From positions 1-43,610 of the forward strand of contig CANQWV010000007.1 of NCBI GenBank assembly GCA_947627645.1: a DNA stretch of 43,610 bases. Reading direction: 5' to 3'. The position numbers and the translations under genes are program-made. The stretch is from an uncultured Lachnospiraceae bacterium (GTDB lineage: Bacteria > Bacillota > Clostridia > Lachnospirales > Lachnospiraceae). The notes below the pieces were generated by a model. That model was not told the origin of the DNA. It was given only the letters and a program-made list of their open reading frames with translations, and searched no databases. Below are positions 24,212 through 32,668 of the stretch, piece after piece (positions within the stretch are counted from its first letter, which is position 1; every line of letters starts with the position of its first letter).

Positions 24212-24838
24212 TCATGTCCATCCGCTGCTCCCTGACAGGCGGCCGCCCTTCCCGAGGCAGAGCACGCAAGCCAGCGCAAAGCCGGATAAGATTCCGCCGA
24301 TATGCGCGCAGTTGTCCACGCCTCCGGCAGTCAGCCCCTGGAGTACGGAGAGCACCGCCATAAGGATCAGCCTGCGGCCGGAATATTCTCCAAGCCTGCC
24401 CTTGTTGCGGACCACAAGGTAAATAAGCGCGCCGATCACCGCGAACACCGCGCCCGACGCCCCGGCGGATACCGCATAATCCTCCGCGCGCAGGGAAAAC
24501 CAGACCGACACGACATTGCCGATCAGTCCGCCGCCCAGATAGATCAGCAGATACCGGACTTTCCCGACGCACTCCTCCAGCGTATCCCCCAGAAAGATCA
24601 GAACCAGCATATTGCTGAAGAGATGGTCCACTCCAAAATGCAGGAACATGGATGTAAACAGCCGGTAATACTCACCCTGCACGATAAGAGGAGCAAACGC
24701 CGCCCCGTGCCCGAGCATGAAACTGGTGCTTTCCGTGTCCCCCAGAAAGCTCAGCACAATGAACACGATAATATTTGCCGCCACTATGCTCAGGTTCATT
24801 TTTTCTCTGGAACAAACAAAGTCTTTGAATTCCTGCAC
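24212..24838 (-). CDS. Rhomboid-family intramembrane serine protease
   Basis: 208 residues beginning at GTG 24836-24838 (GGAGGAGAGAAGC upstream). Six membrane segments are visible. The catalytic pair is Ser in SAGASGAVFAVIGAL (near 127) and His in NCAHIGGILSGF (near 179). The L1-loop region EYYRLFTSMFLHFGVDHLFSN is standard for the family, including the H..H..N pattern. These enzymes cleave membrane proteins within the bilayer; the substrate is unknown. A strong promoter lies about 85 nt upstream, divergent from the GNAT gene. It converges with the histidine kinase gene, 37 nt apart. Confidence 0.94.
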   Translation of the reverse strand: MQEFKDFVCSREKMNLSIVAANIIVFIVLSFLGDTESTSFMLGHGAAFAPLIVQGEYYRLFTSMFLHFGVDHLFSNMLVLIFLGDTLEECVGKVRYLLIYLGGGLIGNVVSVWFSLRAEDYAVSAGASGAVFAVIGALIYLVVRNKGRLGEYSGRRLILMAVLSVLQGLTAGGVDNCAHIGGILSGFALACVLCLGKGGRLSGSSGWT

Positions 24839-24922
24839 GCTTCTCTCCTCCGCTTCCCATCGCCTGCCGTGCCTTCCGCCAGGCCTGAACGACAGGCGGT
24901 ATCGGCTTCCACATGATACTCT

Positions 24923-24951
24923 ACTATACTCTTCCGGTCTGTGGGTTTCAA
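24923..24951 (-). promoter_or_regulatory. Promoter of the rhomboid gene
   Basis: Minus-strand TTGAAA, 17-nt spacer, TATAGT, about 85 nt before the GTG start. Confidence 0.7.
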
Positions 24952-24993
24952 GCGCTTATTGCTTCAGGATACCTCTATATTTTTATCAATTTA

Positions 24994-25022
24994 TTGCATT
25001 TATGCGCAGGTTAGGGTATCAT
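24994..25022 (+). promoter_or_regulatory. Promoter of the GNAT gene
   Basis: TTGCAT, 17-nt spacer, TATCAT, about 50 nt before the ATG at 25075. It is back to back with the rhomboid promoter, the two -35 boxes being 42 bp apart. Confidence 0.65.
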
Positions 25023-25074
25023 ACAGAAAGAATCGGCCGCTGAAGGTCTGGCCGGCGGCAGAACGGAGCATTCT

Positions 25075-25905
25075 ATGAACGACACGGCATATATCAAACT
25101 GATCGAGGAGATCTCTCTGAACGCGTGGCCCTCCCACAAGATGGAGCTCTATGACGGGTGGCTGATCCGCTTCTCGCACAACTACACGCACCGCACCAAC
25201 AGCGTGACACAGGTAGGCGCGTCCCTGATCCCCGTCGAGGAGAAAATCGCATATTGTGAAGAAATCTACCGGAATTACCACACTCCGTCCATCTTCAAGA
25301 TCAGCCCGCTGATCGACCCTGGTTTCGACGCCCTGCTCGCCAAAAAAGGCTATGAGATCCAGCACACGACCGAGGTCATGACGATGGATTTCCACGATTT
25401 CAGGCCTTTCCCGGCCGTGTCGGCGGAATACGAGTACTATGGCAGGAATTCCGGGCTTCCCTCGTTCGTGGTCTACCCTGGCGATGTGATCGTCCAGCTG
25501 CAGGACCGCATCACGGAGGAGTGGATCCACGCGCTGTTTCGCCTGAATGGGACGACAAACCCGACGCTGCGTCGCATCGTCCCATCTATGTTCAAGGCGA
25601 TCCCCAAGGAGACGATCGTCGCGTCCATTGAGATTGACGGGCGGATGGTGGCCTCCGGACTTGGCATTATGGACCGCGATCACGTCGGGCTGTACGCCAT
25701 CTATGTCGATGCGAGCTGCCGTCACAAAGGTTTTGCGAAGGGGATCTGCAGCACAATACTGACTGAAGCGCAGAAAAAAGGCGTCTCCCGCGCATACCTC
25801 CAGGTCGTGCAGGGAAACAGCATCGCGCACCAGCTCTACGTCTCCCTCGGCTTCCGGGACTTCTACACATACTGGTTCCGTGTCCGTGGAAGCGCACGCT
25901 CCTGA
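25075..25905 (+). CDS. GNAT-family N-acetyltransferase
   Basis: 276 residues. The N-terminal half (1-140, WPSHKMELYDGWLIRFSHNY) is a degenerate GNAT-like unit seen in two-domain acetyltransferases. The C-terminal half has motif A, YAIYVDASCRHKGFAKGICSTIL, for acetyl-CoA binding and a motif B-like end, YLQVVQGNSIAHQLYVSLGF. The acceptor is unknown; amino acid, antibiotic and protein N-acetylation are all possible. ACGGAG lies 8 nt before the ATG. Its last 43 nt overlap the end of the convergent FHA gene, so the two 3' ends are encoded on both strands. Confidence 0.9.
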   Translation: MNDTAYIKLIEEISLNAWPSHKMELYDGWLIRFSHNYTHRTNSVTQVGASLIPVEEKIAYCEEIYRNYHTPSIFKISPLIDPGFDALLAKKGYEIQHTTEVMTMDFHDFRPFPAVSAEYEYYGRNSGLPSFVVYPGDVIVQLQDRITEEWIHALFRLNGTTNPTLRRIVPSMFKAIPKETIVASIEIDGRMVASGLGIMDRDHVGLYAIYVDASCRHKGFAKGICSTILTEAQKKGVSRAYLQVVQGNSIAHQLYVSLGFRDFYTYWFRVRGSARS

Positions 25906-27371
25906 GCCTGACTCGAAGCGGCAGAAAGCACGACCCGGTATCCGATCTCCGCAAATGAGATTTCATCCCCCTGTGCGAACTGACACTGCTCCTGTGGGCG
26001 CAGTCTCCTTCCGTTGCAGAAGGTACCGTTCCGGCTGTTCAAGTCCCTTACATAGCAGACGCCGTCGCGGCACTCCAGCCGGGCGTGTCTTCTGCTGACC
26101 GTGGGAGAATCCAGGATCACATCGGATTCCCCCTTTATTTTTCCGACATAGACAGGCTCAGCGCCGACAAAGATGTCCTGACCGACAGGCCCTGCCGCCC
26201 CGGCGCAGATGCATACAAGGCGAAGCCCACTCTGTTCCGGTACGGATGTGAGGCATTGGGTTTCCCCGACCGCGGGCTCCTCCTCTGGCGCTTCATACAT
26301 TTCCTCCTGCAGCTGACGGTACATCTCATCGTCGTCCTCATCCGCCCACTGATTTGCTTTCTTCTTCTCCCTCGAGGCTCTCCAGAATTTGTTTGCCAGA
26401 GCCTCTGCCGAGATCAGGAAAAAGAAAATGCCCCCTGCCTCTGTGATTGTGAGCATTCCGAGCGAAAAGACGACTTCGAGGAGCACCAGCAGCAGCAGAG
26501 TCGAGATCAAAACCGCGGGATGAATGACCTGAAACAGCTTGTCCACCTTCCCTGCCTTTTTTCGGCTCCTCTCCCGACGCGTCACCTGATAGGCCTCGCG
26601 GAGCTCCGGTGAGATGCCGTCCGTTTCCTCGAACAGTTCTTCCCTTAACGGGTAAAAATCCCCGCCTGAGCTGTCCGTCCGCCTGACGGCCTCGCTTTCC
26701 GTATGTTTTCCGTCATACGCCGGGCGGTTCTCTGCAGCCGCTCTTTTCTCTGCCACAGCTTCCCTGCGGTAAAATGACGCTTTGTCGGCATACGCGCTTT
26801 GCCCCTGCCCCTCCGTCTCATTTCCATTGTCTTCCTCTGCGGCAAGGCTTTCTCTCAGCGTCCTCTGCAGGCTGAAATTTTCCTCTGTGGTCTTCTGATA
26901 AAAATTATAGCCGAGATCAACCGCCTTCTGCTCCCTGTGATCCAGGCGTTTCAGGATGAACTCCGCGAGCAGAGAGATTGGAAAACGCCCATCGTTCCCG
27001 GGAAGATAGCAGAGCTGCACCCTCCGCCGGTCGGCGTCGACAAAGAGATACTGCGGATCAAACACAAGCTGCGCAGGATCGAGCAGAAACTTTTGCATGG
27101 CCTCCAGAGCCTCGCGGATCCCAACAAGCAGAGAGAAAATGTCCTCATATCCCATCAGCCGTTTTTCAAAAATACTCTCAAGCGGCTGTTTCGATGTGAT
27201 CTCATAGTGCAGATACAGCACGCCGTCTTTCCTTGCGCTGTGAAACGACAGCAGCCCCGGAATCGGATTCTGCTCTGCCATTTTCAGATGATAATCCTCC
27301 GCGTCGACCTCCTGCGGCGCCTCCAGTATCAGATAGTTATTTTGTAAATCTCTTTTATACTCTACGTTCAC
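25863..27371 (-). CDS. DUF6382-like/FHA membrane protein, last gene of the Tad operon
   Basis: 502 residues from a GTG at 27369-27371, which has GGAGGAG upstream and overlaps the previous stop as GTGA; the frame extending to 27728 is antisense or out of frame with other genes. An N-terminal domain (1-175, VEYKRDLQNNYLILE...) resembles DUF6382. A charged linker, two membrane segments (about 288-330) and a cytoplasmic C-terminal FHA domain (about 405-485) follow. The FHA signature is VSRRHARLE then DLNSRNGTFCNG, which binds phosphothreonine. This points to regulation of the pilus machine by a Ser/Thr kinase encoded elsewhere (inference). It overlaps the convergent GNAT gene by 43 nt, leaving no room for a terminator. 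Confidence 0.85.
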   Translation of the reverse strand: MNVEYKRDLQNNYLILEAPQEVDAEDYHLKMAEQNPIPGLLSFHSARKDGVLYLHYEITSKQPLESIFEKRLMGYEDIFSLLVGIREALEAMQKFLLDPAQLVFDPQYLFVDADRRRVQLCYLPGNDGRFPISLLAEFILKRLDHREQKAVDLGYNFYQKTTEENFSLQRTLRESLAAEEDNGNETEGQGQSAYADKASFYRREAVAEKRAAAENRPAYDGKHTESEAVRRTDSSGGDFYPLREELFEETDGISPELREAYQVTRRERSRKKAGKVDKLFQVIHPAVLISTLLLLVLLEVVFSLGMLTITEAGGIFFFLISAEALANKFWRASREKKKANQWADEDDDEMYRQLQEEMYEAPEEEPAVGETQCLTSVPEQSGLRLVCICAGAAGPVGQDIFVGAEPVYVGKIKGESDVILDSPTVSRRHARLECRDGVCYVRDLNSRNGTFCNGRRLRPQEQCQFAQGDEISFAEIGYRVVLSAASSQAQERALPRTRNQYV

Positions 27372-27823
27372 GAATCTCCTCCGGTCAGCAGTTCTCCTGC
27401 CCCTTTTATTTTCCTTATCGCATCCGCCGGATCCACGATCCTGCTGGTCCACGATTTGTGAATTTCCAGGCTTCCATCCGACAGATATTTTGCTGCGAAG
27501 CCCGGCACAGGATATTCTGCGCTCCCCTGTGCCGTCACCTCTCTCTTCCCGGACGCCGCGTTCCCGTTCAGGTTTCTGCTCCCGAGAAACCGGCTCTCCT
27601 CCATACGCCCGATCACCTCCTGCGCCGCCTGCTTCCGCTCTTCTTCCGTTGAAAAAATACTTCCCACAGACGCCGCCTCGCAGACGATGCCCTGTATCGC
27701 CGCACGGTCGTGAATATAAAATGTGCACAGGATCAGCGACGCGAGAACCAGCATCGTCACGGTCACGACCACGGACGCCTCCACAGTATAGCTCCCTTTC
27801 AGAAAATTCTTCTCCGTCTTCAT
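27368..27823 (-). CDS. TadE-like pseudopilin
   Basis: 151 residues from the ATG 27821-27823, overlapping the previous stop as ATGA. After a basic start, KGSYTVEASVVVTVTMLVLA is the class of prepilin-like/TadE N-terminus: Gly before the cleavage point, Glu at +5, then a hydrophobic helix. The rest (ATEEERK..., RIVDPADAIRKIKGAGELL) would be outside the membrane. TadE/TadF-type pseudopilins are processed by a prepilin peptidase and help assemble Flp pili; the peptidase gene is immediately upstream. Confidence 0.82.
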   Translation of the reverse strand: MKTEKNFLKGSYTVEASVVVTVTMLVLASLILCTFYIHDRAAIQGIVCEAASVGSIFSTEEERKQAAQEVIGRMEESRFLGSRNLNGNAASGKREVTAQGSAEYPVPGFAAKYLSDGSLEIHKSWTSRIVDPADAIRKIKGAGELLTGGDS

Positions 27824-28287
27824 ACGCCTCCTACCCAATAAATGACTGTCCCGAGCAATAGAAACGGGACAAACGGAATCTCTTTCTTCCGCCCCGCCTT
27901 CCGAAGCAGCAGCAGCCCTGCCGACCACAGTCCTGCCAGCAGAAACGCGAGAAACAAAATCCCCAGACAAGGCCAGAGTCCAACGGAAATCCCGCAGCCG
28001 GCCACCAGCGCGCTGTCCCCATAGCCCAAGCCCTGACGGCTGATCCAGGACAGCAGAAAACAAAATATTCCTGGCAGAAGAGCCGCCGCCAGATCTTCAA
28101 AGCCTCTCAGATAGCCTGCGTCAGGCGCCACCTGGTCTCCGGGTGAAACGGCAGGGCTGAGCGCACGGCCCAGGAGCGCCAGCAGCAGATATCCGATCAT
28201 CACCGACTTGTATATTTTCCGGCTCTTCAGATCCGTGAAGGAACAGATGGAAAAGACCGTTCCTGTCAGCAAATATTGATACAGCAT
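27820..28287 (-). CDS. Second A24 prepilin peptidase
   Basis: 155 residues, polytopic. The two aspartates of type IV prepilin peptidases are visible: CSFTDLKSRKIY near residue 19 and GLGYGDSALVAG near 90 (GxGD). There is no N-terminal methyltransferase-type domain, as in short TadV/CpaA enzymes. It differs strongly from the other peptidase at the head of the operon (GAGDVKL), so the two may serve different substrates, possibly the Flp pilin versus the TadE-like proteins (inference). The ATG has AAAAGAGG close upstream and comes 15 nt after the previous gene. Confidence 0.85.
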   Translation of the reverse strand: MLYQYLLTGTVFSICSFTDLKSRKIYKSVMIGYLLLALLGRALSPAVSPGDQVAPDAGYLRGFEDLAAALLPGIFCFLLSWISRQGLGYGDSALVAGCGISVGLWPCLGILFLAFLLAGLWSAGLLLLRKAGRKKEIPFVPFLLLGTVIYWVGGV

Positions 28288-28302
28288 CCTCTTTTTACTC
28301 CT

Positions 28303-29223
28303 TCATCCTTTTCCGCACTTGGAACAGGCTCTCATATCTCCCAGCTCCTCCCTTGATACCTGCCGTACGGTTCGCTTCAGTCCGCTGCACGACAAAGAGC
28401 TGTGACACCGGTTCCCTTCACTCGTGATATAGACCTTCCCATCCACCGCCTCACCGCCGCAGCGCTCACATTTGTGATATTTCCCTCCACTGTTGTTGCG
28501 CAGTCCGTCGAGCTCTGACACGTCGACCTCCCGAATGGACAGCTTCAGATGGGTGCAGTTCGGGTCCTCGTGGTAAACGCTTCCCGTCTCCGTCACGTAT
28601 ACACAGTCCCCGTCCGTTTCCTCCCCATCCGCTTCCCCTGTCCCGGACGACTCCCTTCCCGTCCAGGCCCGTACCCGGGCGCGCTGGAGGAAAAAGCTCC
28701 ATGGCAGCTTGATGATCCCGATAGGAGAACGGATCTGATAAGTCAGCACAAGATCGATCGTATCGTCGTTCTGCAGAAAAGTGGACAGAAGCAAATTAAC
28801 GTTCTTCACCGAAGAAGTATTCTTTGCCTGCATAACCAGACGCTGTTTCGCATAAGCGGACGACAGCGCCTTGACCGCAATCTCTGGCACTTCTCCGAGA
28901 TCGCCTCCGAAGCGTTCGACATACGCCGCTGTCGCCATCATCTTCCCCGTCTCTGTGATGGAATTCCCGAATTTGACCGCAGTCTCCATCGCGTTTCCAT
29001 ACTGGAGGGCGGCAATCATGGCAAACAGAAACATTGGGAGCACCAACGCTGCCTCTACCGTGAGCGCCGCGCGAAGCGGGGCAAAAAAGAATGCTCTTAT
29101 ATCCAGAAATCGTTTATCATGAAATGGGGGAAAAGAATTAACCTTTCTTTTAGATTGAATACTTAAATGACGAGCTAACTTTCCGTTAGCAGAAGTTTCT
29201 TTGACCTCAGAACATAAGAGCAT
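28303..29223 (-). CDS. TadE-like pseudopilin with two C-terminal Cys/His modules
   Basis: 306 residues. A basic 50-residue leader precedes the prepilin-like helix RAALTVEAALVLPMFLFAM (Glu at +5). A pilin-like globular part follows, and then two repeated modules: 206-257 (VYVTETGSVYHEDPNCTHLK, ending YHKCERCGG) and 262-304 (VYITSEGNRCHSSLSCSGLK, ending MRACSKCGKG). Each has a V-Y-V/I-T start, H....C..LK and a closing CxxC, so they look like metal- or disulfide-stabilised domains. Their presence on a pilus-associated protein is unusual. AGGTGAAGAAG precedes the ATG. It lies 51 nt after the DUF5702-like gene. Confidence 0.8.
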   Translation of the reverse strand: MLLCSEVKETSANGKLARHLSIQSKRKVNSFPPFHDKRFLDIRAFFFAPLRAALTVEAALVLPMFLFAMIAALQYGNAMETAVKFGNSITETGKMMATAAYVERFGGDLGEVPEIAVKALSSAYAKQRLVMQAKNTSSVKNVNLLLSTFLQNDDTIDLVLTYQIRSPIGIIKLPWSFFLQRARVRAWTGRESSGTGEADGEETDGDCVYVTETGSVYHEDPNCTHLKLSIREVDVSELDGLRNNSGGKYHKCERCGGEAVDGKVYITSEGNRCHSSLSCSGLKRTVRQVSREELGDMRACSKCGKG

Positions 29224-29274
29224 TCTTCTTCACCTCGCTGTCCCGCTGCGATATTCCTGTTCTTTACCTACTTT

Positions 29275-30792
29275 TCAGTAAGACATACTGCTTTCCTGGT
29301 GTATCCCGACGTCTTCTGTCGCTATCCCAAAAACTGCCGCCGGGAGACCTGCAAACACCGGCCTGCAATGAAAATCCGCCCCGACCCTGAGCGCGGTAAT
29401 ACAATTCTCCGCCTTAAAGGCAGAATTTCCCATCTCCTGGATCTGCGCCTGAATCATATCGAGCGCACGCATTCTCTGGTTTTTGACCGAGCCAAGATTC
29501 AGAAGCACTCTGAGATATTCCTGGTAAGACAGCCCTCTCCCGCGGTCCAGGGCTCCCTGCTGCAGAATTTCCGTGATCCTTCCAAGATTTTCGATGGAAA
29601 GCGACCATGTCGACCCATCCTTAAAAATTGGGACTTTTCCGCCATCCAGAAGTATCCTGACATCGATCAGACTCTCCCCGTACGCCCACGCCAGCATAAG
29701 CGCATGGTTTGTCGCCTCCGTGAGCAAAGGAATCCCGAGAAAACCGGTCAGAGAAATAGCCAGGGCGCTGGTCTGCTGGTTGATCTCCGGCGTTTGTATG
29801 CAGTACAGGTAATTCATACCCTCCCGGATCAGCAGAAGCCGGTTGACCACATACTTCAGGTTTTTCTTATCCGACTTTTGTCCTCCCAGAATATATTCCA
29901 CCTGATAATCGAGTACGCTTCCGTCGGCGCCGTCCGCATAATCCGGAAAATGAGCCAGCAGATATTCCCGGAAGATCAGATCACAGAGCAGTCCGCTGTA
30001 TTTCTTTTCGATTTTCATGTTTCCCTTTCTCACAATGTTTTTTGAAGGAAAATTGCGCACATTGATCTCTTTCGAGGAAATTTCCTTATCCCAGGTAACA
30101 ATCTCAAGCGTACTTTTTTTCCTGAGCTTAGCGATCTCTTTCAACGGATTGACCTTTGGCTCCTCCGGTACGGCCACGGCCGTCCCCGCGGCCTCCGCCT
30201 CAGATTCCATCGTCTCGATCTTTTCCTGCTTCGCATCCTCCATCTGATCCATCTTGTTGTTGCTGTCCCTGAGGCTTTCCTCATACTTTTTCTCCCAGTT
30301 CTGGATCTCCTCCGTATCCTTTGAATACTCCAGCAGCTTTTCCGCAGCCAGCGTCACCGCGTTGGCCTTCATATAAGCCACAGCCTGCTGATAAAACGGT
30401 TCTCCCCGGTCGTCTGTCAGCAGCGCATATGCTGATACGCTGCTGTCTTCAAGCTCCAGCCTCCAGGGATCAAAGCACCCCGCCGAGAAAATATCCTTTC
30501 TGGGATCGACATTGTAGGAAATGTAATTCTGCAGCTGTTCGTTTACTTTTTCAATCTGGAAGGAACCGTTCCCATACGTTCCATCAAGCGAGAAAATGTC
30601 ATACTTTTCCAGCAAGTTTTTTTCAAATTCACCCAGCAGCGAAAAACTTCCCATGCCCGTAATGTTGGCGGCCTGTGCCCTTGCCCCCTGGATCCTGGCG
30701 GATTCCACCGTTGCGCAGATCAGGGAAAGGAACAATATGCAAGCCAGACTGAGGAATACTGTTATCGAACCTTTCAATCCCTGCCTGTTCAT
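29275..30792 (-). CDS. DUF5702-like pilus-associated protein
   Basis: 505 residues. The N-terminus KGSITVFLSLACILFLSLI is TadE/TadG-like, with Gly before the helix but Phe instead of Glu at +5, so processing is uncertain. A long extracellular body with Glu/Lys-rich helices (about 165-215) and a helical C-terminal half resembles DUF5702 proteins found in Clostridial Tad loci. It may act like TadG, linking the pilus base to the envelope (inference). AAGGAGAAGCT precedes the ATG. It follows the pilin gene by 40 nt, a gap with a small direct repeat AGCGTATAA. Confidence 0.78.
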   Translation of the reverse strand: MNRQGLKGSITVFLSLACILFLSLICATVESARIQGARAQAANITGMGSFSLLGEFEKNLLEKYDIFSLDGTYGNGSFQIEKVNEQLQNYISYNVDPRKDIFSAGCFDPWRLELEDSSVSAYALLTDDRGEPFYQQAVAYMKANAVTLAAEKLLEYSKDTEEIQNWEKKYEESLRDSNNKMDQMEDAKQEKIETMESEAEAAGTAVAVPEEPKVNPLKEIAKLRKKSTLEIVTWDKEISSKEINVRNFPSKNIVRKGNMKIEKKYSGLLCDLIFREYLLAHFPDYADGADGSVLDYQVEYILGGQKSDKKNLKYVVNRLLLIREGMNYLYCIQTPEINQQTSALAISLTGFLGIPLLTEATNHALMLAWAYGESLIDVRILLDGGKVPIFKDGSTWSLSIENLGRITEILQQGALDRGRGLSYQEYLRVLLNLGSVKNQRMRALDMIQAQIQEMGNSAFKAENCITALRVGADFHCRPVFAGLPAAVFGIATEDVGIHQESSMSY

Positions 30793-30832
30793 AGCTTCTC
30801 CTTATACGCTTTTTCTTGTAAGCGGCTGATTA

Positions 30833-31000
30833 TTATACGCTGTTGCTCTGACTTACAATTTTCTTGAAAATGCTGTTTACCAGACTGGTCAGCTGATTTT
30901 TGAAGATCAAGACAAGTGAGATAAGCACCACTAAGATCAGAATAATCTCTACGACTCCTACGCCCTCTTCCTCGTCTACAAACGCCTTCAGATGCTCCAA
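30833..31000 (-). CDS. flp: Flp-type (type IVb) pilin
   Basis: 55 residues starting at TTG 30998-31000, which has AAAGGAGGAGAAGC directly upstream; the upstream frame to 31099 overlaps the tadC end and has no ribosome site. Sequence layout: MEHLKAFVDEEEG, cleavage expected after Gly13, then VGVVEIILILVVLISLVLIF with Glu at +5 of the mature pilin, and a short basic tail. This is the Flp1-like pilin class: leader ending in Gly, Glu5, very short mature subunit. It is the likely main subunit of the pilus. It is 95 nt after tadC. Confidence 0.85.
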   Translation of the reverse strand: MEHLKAFVDEEEGVGVVEIILILVVLISLVLIFKNQLTSLVNSIFKKIVSQSNSV

Positions 31001-31095
31001 GCTTCTCCTCCTTTCTTCCGGGGCAAAGCGCTCCGGATCATAATGCGGCTGTACTTCTGCCGCGGCTGCCGCAGGTACAAGCCGCTTTTCCCTCT

Positions 31096-32493
31096 TCAAA
31101 ATGACAGGAAGGCCGGCACCATGAGGATCACCAGTACGATTCCAAGCATCAGGATCATCGGAAGCAGCAGCTTCGTCCCCGCTTGCTCTCCAATCTTCCT
31201 GGCGTGATTCTTTCTCTCGTTCAGAGATGTTTCCGCCTCCGTCTCAAGCAGCTCAGTCAGCCCTTTTGCGCCTTTTCTGAGATTCTGAGACAGGACAGAG
31301 CCCAGCCGGATGTACTCCGGCAGTTCACAGCGTCTTCCGAAACGCTCATAGGCCTGTCCCTCCGGAATTCCGCTGTTCATCTCGCGGCAGGCGGCCAGAA
31401 CCTCCTCGTACGCATAGTTTATCTGCGGCTTTCCGGAATGCGCATGAGGCGCCCGGGTCTTAGGACTTTCCGCAATTCCTCTCCGGTATTCATCGGCGAT
31501 CCTGCTGAAAGTACCCTTGATACTGAGCCCGGCTCCAAGGAGCATGGTCATTTTCCACATCAGGTCCGGATAAGAGAGCATCAGCTGGTTCCTGCGTTTT
31601 TCCGCTCTCTGGTGTATCTGGCTATCCATCTCCAGATATACGGCGCACGTCAGCACAAGCGTCAAAGCCAGCACAGCAGGAGCCGGATTCTCCGCCGCCT
31701 TGTGCCACACCAGGAGCTTTCCTTCCACAGTCTCCGGCAAGCTCAGTTCCTCCTCATAGCTTTCCCTCGCATCAGCCTTCTCTACCTCCTTCTGGATTGA
31801 CCTTCGAAAGCGTTCCTCCTCCGGCAATTCAGCCGGAAATACTTTCGCGTACGCCGTGTAGGATGCCTCTTTTCCGCCGCAGGTCAGAGTTCCCTGTATC
31901 TCTACCAGCGTGCCCTCGTCTTCCTCAACTCCCTTCAGACATCCATTTTCATCGATCACTCCATACGGGATGGTCGTCCAGCTGACCGCTACCGCCCCAT
32001 TTTCCAGGCTTGAAGGAAAGCAAAGGTCTTTCTGCACCCGATCCAGCGATTCATTTTCGCCTGGAAGCAGACCATCCAGCTCCCTGACTGCCCGGTCGAG
32101 CAGCTCCTGCTTCTCTCGGTCGGTATATTTCCTCTCCTGAACCGTGATCTCCAGATCCTGCTCTTCCCCGCCTTCTACCTGCACCTTCAGCGCTTCCTTC
32201 CTGTCTCCTTCCCCATAGCCCGGCCGCTCCAGGACTTTCGTAACGTCTTCCTTCCCGCTGCCCGCGTACGCCGCCAGGCAGACGCCGGAAAGCACTACGC
32301 CAGCCGCCAGCACCGCCAGGGAAACCGTCACCTTCCTGATATAGTAATCCCGGATCGCAGATTTCCCCTCGCGGGACAATGCTGTTAATTCCTGCTGCAG
32401 CCGCTGCCTTCCCTTTCCCGGCTGATCCAGTTTCATCAGATCCACCAGGAACACACCCATTTTTTCGACCAGATTTCTGTGCCTTTCTTTCAC
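31096..32493 (-). CDS. TadC-like type II secretion F-domain protein with an extracellular Ig-like insert
   Basis: 465 residues from GTG 32491-32493 (GGAGG five nt upstream). After a cytoplasmic start come a membrane segment (about 55-75, VTVSLAVLAAGVVLSGVCL) and about 190 residues outside. These include SWTTIPYGVIDENGCLKGVEEDEG, a pattern like the atrophied bacterial Ig fold. A second membrane segment (LALTLVLTCAVYLEM) leads to the T2SSF domain (MLSYPDLMWKMTMLLGAGLSI, PEYIRLGSVLSQNLRKG) and a C-terminal membrane helix. The F domain assembles with TadA and TadB at the base of the pilus. The Ig-like insert is not part of standard TadC. Confidence 0.8.
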   Translation of the reverse strand: MKERHRNLVEKMGVFLVDLMKLDQPGKGRQRLQQELTALSREGKSAIRDYYIRKVTVSLAVLAAGVVLSGVCLAAYAGSGKEDVTKVLERPGYGEGDRKEALKVQVEGGEEQDLEITVQERKYTDREKQELLDRAVRELDGLLPGENESLDRVQKDLCFPSSLENGAVAVSWTTIPYGVIDENGCLKGVEEDEGTLVEIQGTLTCGGKEASYTAYAKVFPAELPEEERFRRSIQKEVEKADARESYEEELSLPETVEGKLLVWHKAAENPAPAVLALTLVLTCAVYLEMDSQIHQRAEKRRNQLMLSYPDLMWKMTMLLGAGLSIKGTFSRIADEYRRGIAESPKTRAPHAHSGKPQINYAYEEVLAACREMNSGIPEGQAYERFGRRCELPEYIRLGSVLSQNLRKGAKGLTELLETEAETSLNERKNHARKIGEQAGTKLLLPMILMLGIVLVILMVPAFLSF

Positions 32494-32668
32494 CAAAACC
32501 TCCTGCCCGCCTCTCTTGCCCGGCTCCCGAATCTCGAATCCGGCCAATCCGGCCCTCTCTCTGCCTGAGCCCCGGACCCGGCGTTCTCCCTGCCCGAGCC
32601 TCAAACCTGACGTTGTACCAGGTCCGGCGCTCTTCCGCATGAGCTTTAAACCTGCCGTCCTGCCTGTC
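32494..32668 (-). repeat. Non-coding gap in the Tad operon with degenerate ~30-nt repeats
   Basis: Plus-strand segments GCCTGAGCCCCGGACC..., GCCCGAGCCTCAAACCTGAC and GCATGAGCTTTAAACCTGCC are degenerate copies of one unit. The stretch is open in the frame of tadC, but it lacks a ribosome site or conserved protein features and is read here as untranslated. Confidence 0.5.
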
